Notes: generated by a model from the sequence alone, not told the origin. DNA of 64,000 bases from Aquatica leii (GCA_035610365.1 CM069432.1:170188035-170252034), one strand, 5' to 3'; counted from the first letter of the stretch, positions 12,295 through 23,926 are shown. A program made the numbers and translations.

Positions 12295-13355
12295 TAGTGA
12301 TGGTGAAGTTCGTTACTTTTGAGTAATCGTTACTATTCGTTACTTCTACTTTTTGTATTCGTTACTTTAATTCGTTATTTTGATTACTTTGGATACTATG
12401 ACTACTTTGACAACTGTATGTTTTTGTGGTAATAAATACGGGTACCGGAATATAATTCCTTGAATCGTTTCGCGATAGGGATTTGATTACCTTTAATATT
12501 AATTTTGAGAAAATGAAATACGCACAATATATAATGTAAAAGCTTCAAAAAATATTCCAAGGTATAAAATTATAAATGTTCGATAATAATCAATTTTGTT
12601 TTTTGCTAAATTTTGAAAAAGATGTTATCCAGAAAATAACAGAATGAACATTCGTATATGTATGAATACGAAGTACACTTATACCTCAAAACGTTGATAA
12701 TTTTGGTTTTATAAATTGCACAATTTAAGGAATTTAATTTAAGAAATCTAAGGGAAGAACAGAGATCACTATTATCCGTATAATAATGTGTTTAAAGAGT
12801 TAAGATTCTGCGTCATTTAAGCGCTCCGTATTCAATATTGTCCTTACAAAATTACAATTCATAAAATGAGTAATGATGTACTATGTGTACTGAGTAGAAA
12901 TGGGTACTGGAACCAGGCGCTGCTCCAGCAGTTTATTTCGGTGGGGGCACCATCAGTTTAAAGCGGGGGGGGGGGGGTGCTCATCACATTTTTAAATAAT
13001 AATTATTGAATATGGCGTTAATATAAAATTGAATAACGCTTCGTTATGCACCAAGCTTTTACTTGCAAGCGATAAAGCATCATAAATTATACAACTATAA
13101 AAAAAAGCGAATGTATTACATACAAAGTGAGAAAAACTTCAGTATTATTTTCAATGTCGGGGGGGCCATAGCCCCCCCCGGCCCCCCTCTGAAGCCGCGC
13201 CTGACTGGAACCGATTTTGCAAATGTGAATACTGTAATCGAATGGTACGAATGTAACTATGTAACGAATACTTTGCCTATCGAGTAATCGTTACTTCGGA
13301 TCCTAGCGAGTAACGAGTACTCAAGTAACGAATAGTTACTTATTCTCCATCACTA
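12295..13355. mobile_element. hAT-type MITE nested in the CGATAC element
   Basis: The ends TAGTGATGGTGAAG and TTCTCCATCACTA are inverted, followed on both sides by runs of GTTACTTTTGAGTAA-like words. A perfect 8-bp duplication GATACGTA (12287-12294 and 13356-13363) shows that it landed in the outer element. It is itself interrupted by a third MITE at 12914-13203. No transposase is encoded. Confidence 0.87.
12914..13203. mobile_element. Innermost hAT-type MITE (290 bp) with G and C runs
   Basis: The termini CAGGCGCTGCTCC and GAAGCCGCGCCTG are imperfect inverted repeats. The flanking 8-bp duplication ACTGGAAC (12906-12913, 13204-13211) is exact. The element is much richer in GC at its ends than its surroundings, with a run of about 14 Gs near 12966 and mixed G and C runs at 13159-13190. 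It is the youngest layer of a three-layer nest. Confidence 0.88.
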
Positions 13356-13401
13356 GATACGTATCAATATATCGATACAACGACCCAGGACTATTGATAA
13401 T

Positions 13402-16400
13402 CATAGTGAACCGTATTGTGAAAGGAGTGTTAAATGATTCCAAACTAAAATTAAGTTAATTACTTAAAATTCAGCGGCGACTGCGGCGAGTATCATAATT
13501 TCAAGACATTTAAAAACTAAATACATACAAGTTTTTGTGTAACATAAACATGTTGTTTGTCAGAACAAATATAATGCACTTGCTTATCTTATCTACCAAA
13601 TATGCGATATGTTTGAAAAAGATACAAGTAGCGATTTAGGTGAAAAGATGTTTTGAACAAATCTGTTTACAAATTATGTAAGAATGTACTTTCACCGCAA
13701 ATGTATTACTTTTCAAGAGTTTTTTTTTAATAAACAATCGTACTTTTTATTTGGTTATAATTATAGTCTAATATCTAGTAAAAATGTCTAAATAAGGTTG
13801 CAAATTAGAAAAATTTGAATACATAAATAATTTAAAATCTATATTTTATAAAAGACTTGTTTTGATTACTTCTCGCATTATTTTTAATTAAATAGAATTT
13901 TCTTTGTTATAAAGAAAATATTTGTTTATACGCTAACCTGAAAATCTAGACCAGATTAAAATGTCATGAAACATGATAACAAAACGTATAATTAATTTAT
14001 GAATATTTTAAAAGAAGAAACAGAAGTTTACCTTTGTCATGTTCAAAAATTTTAATTTTTGTTTGTAATTATTTGCTTTACATTAGTTAACGAACAAGCT
14101 TATTTAAATTTTATGATTATTATTATACCTGTTTTTATTTATTATTATGTTGAATCAAAAAACATTTGAATTTTTGAGAGAATTTAAGATAAATCTAAAT
14201 TTTATTTTATACTTTAATTAATGTTTTATTTACTATTTTTTAAATTTAGTTGTTTTTTATTCAAACAATATATTCAATTAAGAAGTATATTCTTTCATTA
14301 GGATTTCTCATATTTGTGTATCCACGAATATGTGTCATATGAATAATACGAATTTCTTAACTGTTTGTATTTGGCCTCTTCTTATTTGTAATAGATTAAA
14401 TCTTGTGTAAATATGATGTACCTAGTTTAGAAGAAAGTTTTTTTGTAGAGTTTATTTAACAAAACAACTATTTTATGCTTTAAAAAATATACGAAAAACG
14501 TTTACATTTATTTGTAAACGGTATTGTTTCACATTTTACAATTATATTGTTTTTGGATGTTTATCAATTAAACAAATCTTTATAGTTTTTACAAAATGTT
14601 TACTAAATGTGTTTTGTTTATTTTTTCTTTACTTCTATTTTGTTTGTTACTTGTAGTTCTTATATAATATTGTTTTAAAAATGAATATTCTGTAACTACT
14701 GTAAAAAGGTTGGGAACAGTTAAATAAAATGTTTTAACTGCAAACAGTTTATTTGTATTCATCCTATGAGTTGTAGATTAAATACAAGGTCGTTAAAGGT
14801 TTTTTGGTACATGATAGTGGCAAGTGACCAGTTAGCCAATAAGTTCAAAGCAATATTAAATGAAATTATAGAATATCATAAAGTGCAATTCTATTATCCT
14901 TGTACGAGTTGAACTATAAAAGCTTTGAATTTAATGGAACGTTCGAACATTATAAACTTGATTCCGCTTTTAGCTTCAAACTTAACTTTAAATATAGCTT
15001 AATTTAATCACAGCAAGGGTATTTTTATTATGTTGTTTGGGATACTTGCATTTAATATTTAATGTATTTTGTTGAAAGAAAATTCTCGTAGTAAACAATT
15101 CGATTTTATTCTTATAGTATTAGCGATATTGTTCTGGGATTTTGGTTCTATTGTATTTTGCGGAAATCTTAAAATTTTATACATTGCATTTAATAACATA
15201 TTTATTGTACGTGAAAAGGACGCTACAATAAAAGAAAATGTTTTAACGATATCAAAGTAATATCCCCATTTACGACAAAATCCAGCTTGTCATTGGCAAC
15301 TCTCGTATAAAATCTTAGCGTTGCAGGAATTTCGTCCTAAATTCCTGCTGGTGAAAAACAGCTCGGCGCTCAAGGCTCTGGGGAGCTTTTATACTGAGGA
15401 TTAGACCCATTTCTGCTTTATCTCTCTCTAGATTTTAGCTTCGTCTGATTTTTCTCTTTTCAACATATTCGATGCAACTATGTTTGCGTTGTTTTGTAAC
15501 GCTAGCTCTTTTTAACTTATTGTCTTGTGGGCGCTTTCTTGTTTAACTATATTATCTGCATCTTTATTTAAGTCGATTTCGTTATTCTCTGCTAGTGTGC
15601 GTTCTTGCAGGAGAGCTTTGCGGTTGCAAACTTTGAACTGTTGCGTTATTCAGATATAACGGGGATCGTAAGAATTTAGATATGAATGTCGTTAAGTTAT
15701 GAACTTGTTGACAAAGTTCTAAATTTTCAGATATTCTGAAATTCTACTGCTTGTTTTCTTATAATTTAATCAGGATTTATCTCAACGCTGCTTATCGTAT
15801 TAAATCTCGTGTAGTTCTTTTCACAATGAACGCAATTTTTGTATAAATAAACATATTTTTTAACTTGAATAATGGTTTTTGTTGAATTTGGGAGTAAGTT
15901 TTTCATTAAAAAAATTAATTCAAAATTGTTTTATCAAGTATGTTTTACGTGTTATATCAACTTGTGCAATAATAGAAAGACTTGAAATTATTTGTTACTT
16001 TTAATATACTTAATAGATTATCTACATTTTTGTACTATTCCTAGTTTAGTTATGATATAATACATTTACTAAACAGCAGTTCGTATATTATTAGGTCGAT
16101 GGTAATTTCAAATATAAGTAGGCATTTTCGAACGAACAAATTATTATAAAAGACGCACGAGCTCTGTTCGGGAATCTGTAATGCTAAACTTTCTATTTGG
16201 CAAATTTCATTGCACTTGAGATTTGATCTTTAGCAAAATTTTTAGAAGGTGAAAAAACCAAAGAGGTGAAACATTGTCGATATTTGTTTAAGTTACTCTG
16301 CTATAGGCTCTAAGAAATGAAATTTTTGCAATTTACAATAAAAAATCAGGATTATTGAAACTCTTCGTAATATTTGCACGCGTACTATAATAATTTAATT

Positions 16401-16597
16401 TTAATTTTAAAGTTTTACCACTACACAAAAATTACGCTATTATAGATATTAAAATGTAGATAACTAATTACCTAAATTTTAGTGTTAGTAATACACGGTT
16501 CATACAAGTAGAGTTATTATTTTCTCTTATAGACATCTAAAATAACATTGACTAAAATGTATTATCTTTGTCTTACATTTACCGATCATTTGTTATG
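13402..16597. other. Long AT-rich stretch, no gene recognised
   Basis: No coding signal or transposon end found. A slightly GC-richer patch lies at about 15280-15400 and contains a small perfect hairpin, CAGGAATTT / AAATTCCTG around a 6-base loop (near 15329-15352). Its origin is unknown; a solo LTR or element relic is possible. Confidence 0.4.
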
Positions 16598-16622
16598 TTA
16601 AGCCTTGTACACACTATAGGTG

Positions 16623-18063
16623 CACAGAGAGAAATCTTTGTATATTTTATCTACAATTGTTAATCAAAAGTACACAAATTGGGTCTGAAAAAGTGACAAG
16701 ACCAATTTGTGCAGTTTTATTGCATTCATTTGTGTAGAATAAATTGTACAGTTTTTTTAACAATTTGTAGTAAAGTTTTGCACAATGTTGTGATACTTTT
16801 TTAAAACTACGCTTGAAGTATTTTTACAATGGTATGTTAAATGTCTAACAGCGTTACTTTATCTTGACCCATATTCTCTTTGGTTAATTTTGCACAATAT
16901 TGTGCAAATTATTATTAATTCGTTTAGCTTCTTATTGTACAACTTTATGCATCTTGGTTAAATGTTATTTACTTAAAAATAACATATATTGGGTAAATAG
17001 TCAATAAAACGTTACAAATCTTAAAAGCATTATTTATTTACATTTAAATGGTATACTTATTTTATATACATACTTATTGTTTTCGTCGAGGGATATCTTA
17101 AAATTCCATTACTGCGTGTTATCGATTCACTCCAGATGTTTTTATAAATGTGGTTGGTTTGCTAGTTTGGTTGCCTTCTCTAAAGGGAGTTTATCGAAAA
17201 ACTTCACAACATTTATAATATTGTTTCGGAATGAATGGTTTTCTTCGATTTAGATTTCATGTTGATAAATAACAGCTGAAACAATACAGAAAGTAAGTAA
17301 TGTAAAAATTTCCAGCAAAAATTAGCTGTTGTTCGTAGAATTAAATTAACACTGGAATTAAATACAGATTTTAAAGTGATGAATGAGGTTATGCAAAGGT
17401 TATACTTAAAAAATGTTATAAATACACTTACCGTGTTCAAATAACAGCGTTTCAAAAAGTCTTGACAAAAACTAACTAAATAACTACGAATTTTTTAGAA
17501 AACATGAGGTAAAGATGTAAACAAACCCAACGCAATCAAGGAATTTTGATTGTAGACATTTTCTCAAGCGGACGTATATACTTGCTAATTGTGATTGGTT
17601 GAAACATTTATCACTTCAAATTTTTAAAGTTAGTTCACATATTTTCCGAGAATTTTGTTTACTTCGGCGCTCTGCATGCGCTCAGTAAGCAACAGTAAGT
17701 GTCAACATCAGCGTCTTTACATACAACGCGTTATCGCTTATCGTTATCGTTCAATTTTTTTTTATTCCGAGTTTAAAAGAATTGCATAATCTTATTGTAA
17801 TATACATATTATCAAAGCTGTACGAGAAACTAAAACAAAATTGTGCAAAATACTAGCACATTGTTGTCGAATACAAAACATACTAAAGTTTATAATATTT
17901 TTCAAACAATTTGTCAAATAAAACTTCATAACGTATTTATCCAAACGTATTAAATAAAAGCGTGCAAGCCTATGGTATAAATATAAACAATTGTAGTAAT
18001 ATCATCAACAATACAGTTATGCACAATCTTGTGCAAAATTGTGATACAGCATTTCTCTCTGTG
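16623..18063 (-). mobile_element. 1.44-kb CACAGAGAG-ended DNA transposon, copy 1
   Basis: The ends CACAGAGAGAAAT and ATTTCTCTCTGTG are exact inverted repeats; the flanking dinucleotide TG is repeated (16621-16622, 18064-18065), and the same TG pattern is seen at copy 2. The subterminal DNA holds palindromes, e.g. TTGCACAATATTGTGCAA at 16890-16907. On the minus strand a start at 17258-17260 opens a frame reading MKSKSKKTIHSET, as in the N-terminus of an insect DDE protein family that I recall as IS630/Tc1-like. Only this helix-turn-helix portion remains, so it is an internal-deletion derivative. The CAC terminus with a 2-bp duplication would also fit a CACTA (EnSpm) element. Confidence 0.85.
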
Positions 18064-18273
18064 TGCAACGTGCAATGCAACATGTAATGCAACGTGTAAT
18101 ACTAATGCAACCTGTGTGGACATACGTTGTATGACATGTTTCATTACACGCGCGTCGACGATCCGTCGGTTGTCGGTTTTTCTAGTGAACACAAAAGAGG
18201 CGCGCTGTTGCAATGTGGACGTGAATAAATCGGACGTAGTAGTGTATACGTAGCATCGGCGAACCGCGCGAAT

Positions 18274-20232
18274 TTGTTAGAAATAGATACCGAATGGGAT
18301 GACGGAAAAACATTATTGTTAATTGAGTATTACCGCGAGAAGGAACTATTATGGAATGCGACAAATATTGATTATAAAAAACCTAGTCTCAAAGCCGATA
18401 GTTGGAATGAAATAGATGAAGCATTCGGCACAACAGGGGAGTGTTGCAAAAAAATGGTTAGCATAATGTCGTCCTTTAGACGTGAAAGGGCTAAAGTGGC
18501 GAATAGTCTGGGTACTGGAAAAGGTAATAAAAACAATGGATTATTATAAAATATATTTTATTTCAAACACCTACATTGCAGGGTCATCGAAAATCTACAT
18601 CAGCACATGGTTTGCGTATCAGGCATTATCATTTTTGAAAGATAGAAATAAACCACGCAAACGTTTGAATACGGTGAGTACCTACTAAATTACGAATACT
18701 GATTTTGTCAAGAAACTCGTCTCTCTTTTATGAAAAAGTCTCCTAGCTGATTTCGTATTTTATTCAAAGCAGCTGAAAATTCTTGTTGGTACGTTTATAG
18801 TTGGAATCATTGATATCCTTGCAGTATCATTTCTCCATGTTCCTGGGGTTAACAACTCATTATTATTTTCTGTGTCAAACGATCCGGGGGGTGTATATAT
18901 ATTACGTGAATTTTTTCTTAGAAAATTGTTGAGATAAGCGATTGTCATAACGATTAATTCTGCCTTCTCGGGTTCCAATATCATTGGCTTTTTTAAAATT
19001 CGAAAAATGGATGCTATGATGCCGAACGTGTTTTCCACCACTCTGCGAGTTCTACTTAAGCGATAATTATAGACTCTTTTCAAAGATCCGACTGAATGAT
19101 TTCCAGAAAAAGGCTTCAATAAATTTTCCGATAATGCAAAAGCTGAATCATCTTTGCTATATTTCTTCTTGGTAGAGGTTCAGCTTTTGGTAAATTCAAA
19201 TCGCCTCTGTCCATCATTTTACCAAGATCGCTGTGTTTAAATACTCTACCGTCTGAGATTCTGCCTTGAGTCCCAGCGTCGACAAACAAGAAATTATAAT
19301 CCGCATCCACCAAGGCGAACATAACTATACCGAATGTTTGTTTATAATCATAGAATTCGCTTCCTGAATTAAATGGCGCTTGTATAAGAACATGTTTACC
19401 ATCCAGGCTTCCAACGCAATGCGGAAAATTCCTTGATTCAAATTCCTTACTAATTTTTATCCATTTGACTGGTGATGGGCGAAATATCGTTACCGGTGAC
19501 TTTGTCGCTGTTACTTGTTAATCACTGAAATATATTAGCGACTAATAGAAATGCAAAAAATACAAAACCAGTTACTGGTGATTCCGTAACGATTGCACGG
19601 TTATTGAACTTTTTCATTGACTGCGTTATCAAAATTTTTACGACCTTTTTTTTAGTTACGAGTTACAAGTGATATCGGTCGCTTGTAAAAGTAACGGTGA
19701 CTTAAAAGTAGCCGGTAAGCCCATCACTACTGGTGATGTCGGTAACTGAAACAAAAATATTATTTATTGCAGGCAAGTGTCGAAGCAGAAAGAGAGGGAA
19801 CACTTCGCGATAGCGACTTGATTGGTTTGGAGGGAAATCATGATGACGCTTCAGAAAATGCGTCGTCTTCTAAAGGTTCAGAACCAATCCCTTCTAAGAA
19901 AAAGCGGCCTACAGGCCAAAGGTCGGATATTTTAAAGCAATCTTTTGGCATTCTAAAGTCAGTTTCTGAATCTATCAAGAAACAAAATATTTTTGCGGGT
20001 TTATCTGTAACAAGATGCCAAAATATTTGAACATAACCAAAAATACAGTGCAACATGCCATCCATAATATCCTATTCCAAGCCGACCAAGGTTATTACGA
20101 ATTCCATAATGAAAACGCTCAATACCCCGGACCATCCACTTCCCGAGCAACTATCTTCTCTCAAACGGCACCACAACCGCAATTATCTTTATACGATTCT
20201 CACTCATCACCAACGGGCAAATGTGTACAATG
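18274..20232 (+). CDS. Harbinger MADF-domain protein (three exons)
   Basis: This is the DNA-binding partner protein of the Harbinger element. Exon 1 (to 18523) encodes the start of a MADF/Myb-like domain (LLIEYYREKELLWNA, then SFRRERAKVA). The donor GTAATA at 18524 joins exon 2 (18582-18673), which starts GSSKIYISTWFAYQALSFL and ends at a GTGAGT donor. Exon 3 starts at 19773 after TTATTGCAG and continues in frame (RLNT, then ASVEAEREGTL). It carries an acidic, lysine-rich linker and the BESS-like tail with VQHAIHNILFQADQGYYE near 20050-20100. Between 20015 and 20030 the frame shifts, so the tail lies in another frame than the linker. No ATG is visible in frame ahead of exon 1 (a stop lies at 18226), so the start is uncertain or lost. 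Exon 3 lies within the transposase intron on the other strand. Confidence 0.8.
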
Positions 20233-20780
20233 AAAATATTTCCCGTTCATCTTTTGTTCAACACACACAACAAAGATACACATTATTTGGTCAACATTCT
20301 CCTTGTGAACCTTCACTCCCAACGCCATCACCCTATTCTTTTGATCAGGCATCGCTAACTCAGGATTCTATCCTGTCCGATTTAGTTTGTCTAATTATAG
20401 CACTAATAAAAATATTCATTTATGAGCAACACAGATTTTTTTTACTTTCATTTTGTATTATTTGAAATAATAAATAAATTTCTTATCTTTATCTCTTCTT
20501 TAAGTGCTTCTACTAATGCAGAACAAACTTCTGGGACAATTCTACTTATGATTTGCTTAGACATTCTGAACAGGTATTGTAAACTAATAATGAATCTCCA
20601 GTCGCTAAGAATCGAAGGGTGACAGCTAGTCTGTCTTGTACAGGTATGGCTTCTCTGAACTTTATATTTCTTTTTGCAATCTTGCGGCCAATTAACTAAA
20701 TTAAGTATTCAAAATCTGTGCTCGACATTCGAATAAAATTTTTGTATTGACCACTCAATTCACAAGATTTTAAATCTAAA
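18760..20780 (-). pseudogene. PIF/Harbinger transposase (DDE_4), two exons, interrupted
   Basis: The minus-strand N-terminal exon (about 20780-20490) reads [20 protein letters not shown] then RFLATGD, followed after a frameshift near 20590 by [19 protein letters not shown]. The second exon begins at 19745 behind TTTGTTTCAG and carries the catalytic residues: SLDGKHV (first D, about 19405), DAGTQGRISDG (second D, about 19260) and RRVVENTFGI (E, about 19040). A shift near 19155 separates the last two, and a hAT MITE lies at 19477-19729 near the exon start. No clear GT donor remains at the end of the first exon. Length and order match Harbinger transposases of 350-400 residues. The protein is a nuclease-like transposase that normally works with the MADF protein encoded on the opposite strand. 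Confidence 0.85.
19477..19729. mobile_element. hAT-type MITE (253 bp) inside the Harbinger transposase
   Basis: The left end GGGCGAAATATCGTTACCGG mirrors the right end, CCGGTAAGCCCATCACTA, and both are followed by mirrored GTAACGGTGACTT-like words. CTGGTGAT is duplicated exactly (19469-19476, 19730-19737). Compared with relatives that start TAGTGATGGGC, the left end appears to lack about 7 bases; TAGTGAT is so similar to the target CTGGTGAT that the two may have merged. Confidence 0.8.
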
Positions 20781-21054
20781 AGCAAGCTGTTACCAATTCA
20801 CGTTTTATACAAATTGGTTCTCTACCATCTTCGCGGTTTTCTATACTTTGTAAAATGCAAATTCGTTTAGTGACATAAAAGCTCCAGTTGCAACGGCTAA
20901 ATTATACGACTCCATCGTGCATCGCTCGCTAAAACACTATGGGAATGACTTTAACCGAATGTTCGCGTGAATGCGCGCCGACGAATTTCTGTCCCGTCCA
21001 CGTTGCACTACATGTTGCATTGCACGTTGCACTTATAGTGTGTACAAGGCTTTA

Positions 21055-22083
21055 CACAACAGTTTTCAAAATATACGTTTTATTCTATCTTTGGCGAGTC
21101 AGAATGCTAAATGGCGTCAATGTAACTAAAATTTTTGTTTTAAACAATAGTTCTTTTATTGTTCTGTTTTACTTTTTTAAGGATTAGGGATTAATGAATG
21201 ACAGAGCAGCGTATCGGTATAAGCTATACAAAAAACCCTACTGAAATACGTTGTTGAAGCATTTGTTGGTAATTTTTAAGTCAGATTTATAAATCATTAT
21301 TCTGCTGGATCGTAGACGGACGGTTCAAGATAATGTTGTCTTAAGAATTGAGCACAAGATGATTAATTGTTATAAGTTTGTGCAAAGACTGTTTAGCGAT
21401 AATAATATATGTTCTGTAACAAGGTTCAAATAAAAGTTTGACATGAGTGGAAATCATCATGGAATCATCTATTATTAGCGTTATTGATTGGTTTATATAG
21501 CGTGTAACGTAAGAAAGTAACTGTGTTTAGTGGTACATATGGCTATAGGTTTTCACTGTGAAATGTGAATTGCAGTATACATGCTTTATTTGTTTTTAAT
21601 AATGTCTAGTTAATATCGACATAGTAGAAAAATAATTTTATTTAAGGGGTCATGTGAAATCGTTACTGTTATACTGAAATGTGTGATCATTTTAAATTTT
21701 AAAGTAAATTAAATTTATTTTTAGGTATTGATTATCATTTGATTTTTTATGAAATCAGTTTATGTATTTTTTTGTGGATTAGAAGACGAAGTGTTACTAT
21801 CTATCCTTTCTAAATCCAAAGGCATATCTGAAGAAACAGGACGTTTTAAATTCAGCAATGATCCGGCTACGTGATGCAAGACTTGATTAAGTATAGAGAT
21901 ATGATAATTCTAAAGGAAAGAGATAAATGCCAGGAAAGTTTAAGGGAGTAAAGACTAGAATTCTAGCTTAAAACTACCGAGTGTATTTTTTTGTCTGCGG
22001 TGCACACAGTTTGAATATGCGTGGAATTTATGTTATTGAAGTTAATAGCAAAAAAAAACTAACTGTAGTTTCAAAATTTTAAG
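21055..22083. other. AT-rich sequence without recognised gene
   Basis: Nothing recognised between the Harbinger element and the P-like element. Confidence 0.45.
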
Positions 22084-22347
22084 GAGCTTGACCAAGGATA
22101 CTAAATGAATAGGATTGCTCGATCGCTCGATTTATTCTGCCGAGATCATGTGACGCGCTGACGTCACGCGGAGACCTCCCTCTCTATACTTCTATTACAA
22201 TCTGTATTAAGATGCACCTTAAAAGGCTTCTAAATATTTTATTTGAGTAAATTTGACAATTTTTGATTACCAAGTAATGGCAATAATGTTCATAATCGAA
22301 ATATTGCTTTTTATTAATTAGTTTTGATGCTTTTTTTATAATTTTTT

Positions 22348-23172
22348 AAGATAAAAAATTACATTTAAACATAATTAAGTTAAAATTAATCGGCTGTTTA
22401 AATTATTTTCATTTAAACGGAAAGAAACTTTCACAAAAAATTAATAGCATTTCCTGTTTGATGCATTCACTTTGAACATTTCCACGGTGATTCTTAAAAA
22501 AACCCACAAGTTGTAAAAAAAAATAAGTATTAAAATTAAGAAACAAAGAAAACATTTCTGTGGACATTATTATGGCGTTTTGCAAATTAAAGACCATTAT
22601 CAGAATGAACTATATAAATATAAAGCTTAGTGAAAAAAGACGTGGATGCATTCATTTTTAAATTGAACTATAGAAAAATTGCTATTAATTTTATAATTTA
22701 TGGACAAAATAAAGTGTACTATTAATGGTTAAATAAATGTATTGAAATTGAAGGTTGACAAAAATAAAAAATAACAACACACTACAAGTTTATTTTGAAA
22801 TTTTATCTAATTTTCTTCATTTTATTCTTTCTTCATCGGTTTCTTGAGCTGTTGTATTCGCTGTTTTCTTTCCACGTCTTTTTTCACTAAGCTTTATATA
22901 TTCATAGTTCATTCTGATAATGGTCCTTAATTTGCAAAACGCCATAATAATGTCCAGAGAAATGTTTTCTTTTTTCTTAATTTTAATACTTAATTTTTTT
23001 ACAACTTGTGGGCTTTTTTTTTAAAGAATCGCCGTGGAAATGTTCAAAGTAAATGCATCAAACAGCAAACGCTATTAATTTTTTGTGAAAGTTTCTTTCC
23101 GTTTAAGTGAAAATAATTTAAACAGCAGATTAGTTATAACTTAATTATGTTTAAATGTAATTTTTTACCTTA
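22348..23172. repeat. Internal inverted repeat, two arms of about 300 bp
   Basis: Arm 22348-22646 is the reverse complement of 22871-23172 with roughly 10-15 percent difference and small indels; the spacer is about 220 bp. A transcript through it would fold into a long hairpin. It lies inside the P-like element, immediately downstream of the THAP coding part. Confidence 0.85.
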
Positions 23173-23190
23173 AAGTTTACTAAATTTATG

Positions 23191-23475
23191 TTAATCAATT
23201 TTATTTAAAAAACCTAATAATTCATTTTGTAAATCTCGTTTATAACTTTCCTCTCTAAAATGAGTAGAACAAATTATGCTAGTATTAGGGTTCATGTTAT
23301 CAGCCATTTTACAACTCCTAATCCATTCATTTTTAATTGTACTGGACACTAAATCGGTGCCTTTTGGGAACTTGTGGTATATAATCTTAAGATTTTTATT
23401 TTTGGTTGCAATCCGGTTGTTATCGCAACCAAATACAGCGCACCTTGTTCCTGGCATTGTATAATTACACCTCAA
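23191..23475 (-). CDS. THAP-domain protein (truncated P-type transposase)
   Basis: The 94-residue frame opens with a THAP zinc finger: MPGTRCAVFGCDNNR gives the first cysteine pair (C-x4-C), YHKFPKG the FP element, IKNEWIRSC the invariant tryptophan, and SIICSTHF the C-x2-H pair. The closing AVPTIF-type motif of the family is not evident; the frame stops after LQNELLGFLNKID. THAP domains bind short DNA sites; in P elements they recognise the transposon ends. A start at the second methionine (23457) would give the usual N-terminus with the zinc finger almost at once. Beyond the domain no transposase remains, so a product would be a DNA-binding peptide at most. Confidence 0.8.
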   Translation of the reverse strand: MRCNYTMPGTRCAVFGCDNNRIATKNKNLKIIYHKFPKGTDLVSSTIKNEWIRSCKMADNMNPNTSIICSTHFREESYKRDLQNELLGFLNKID

Positions 23476-23926
23476 TATCTAATATAATGTAAATAAGTTT
23501 AAATTTTAAATTAAACCTGATAATAATTCGAAATTCTTACAAGCAACTTGTAGGCACGTATTTGAACGAGTAAAACACCAAGAAATGTAATAATTACTAT
23601 TAAAAAAATCGCAAAACCGTTGGATTTAAAGTTGTATTTATAATCCGCGAGCCGATATGTGGTCTACGGCTGACGTCACGCGTCAAGATTTACGGGAGTG
23701 GGGCGGCTTACATTGCGAGAATACGAATCGAGCAATCCTATTCATTTAGTATCCTTGGAGCTTGACAACGTATTTGCATTAAGCTCAAGTAGGTAGAACA
23801 ATCTATAGTTGCTCTTAGTAGAGGAATATCTTTTTGGTAAAAATATTTGCACCAAAGGTGGATGATCAGTATATAAAATAAAACGTCTTCCATAGAGGTA
23901 CTAATAGAGTTTTGTTATAGGAAAAA

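Larger units (their letters stand above)
11949..13393. mobile_element. hAT-type MITE built of CGATAC palindromes (outer element of a nest)
   Basis: The ends TAGTGCTGGG and CCCAGGACTA are inverted repeats with one mismatch, flanked by a perfect 8-bp duplication TTGATAAT (11941-11948, 13394-13401). The interior is dominated by short palindromes of the type ATCGATACGTATCGAT, which give rise to spurious repetitive open frames on both strands. It is split by a second hAT MITE at 12295-13355; without that insert it would be about 376 bp. Confidence 0.85.
16601..21051. mobile_element. PIF/Harbinger DNA transposon with two later insertions
   Basis: The termini begin AGCCTTGTACACACTATA and form inverted repeats of about 55 bp once the insertion at 16623 is set aside. 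The target duplication TTA (16598-16600, 21052-21054) is the TWA type characteristic of PIF/Harbinger. Inside are a plus-strand MADF-type DNA-binding gene and a minus-strand DDE transposase, the usual pair for this superfamily. A 1.44-kb transposon sits only 22 bp from the left end (16623-18063), and a hAT MITE (19477-19729) interrupts the transposase. Each gene has one visible frameshift, so this copy is probably no longer autonomous but is quite young. Confidence 0.9.
22093..23757 (-). mobile_element. P-like non-autonomous element with THAP domain
   Basis: The termini start CAAGGATACTAAATGAATAG and are inverted repeats of about 31 bp with at most a mismatch. A perfect 9-bp duplication GAGCTTGAC flanks the element (22084-22092, 23758-23766). 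It encodes an intact THAP domain on the minus strand and contains a 300-bp internal palindrome. THAP plus terminal repeats suggests the P superfamily, where duplications are usually 8 bp; 9 bp is therefore slightly off and leaves Merlin or MULE-type machinery as less likely alternatives. No catalytic core is present. Confidence 0.85.

Noticed and set aside
11948-12326. Open frames of 111 and 62 codons on both strands
   Set aside because: They are made of the CGATAC palindromes (repeated RYVSIF/IDTYRN words) and carry no domain.
17950-18253. Open frames with repeated CNAT or VALH words
   Set aside because: They translate the subterminal GCAACGTGCAATG repeats of the Harbinger element, not a protein.
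20939-21187. 82-codon frame with repeated HVAL
   Set aside because: It is the right terminal repeat of the same Harbinger element read as protein.
22409-22597. Minus-strand frame of 62 codons
   Set aside because: It lies within an arm of the 300-bp inverted repeat and shows no domain.
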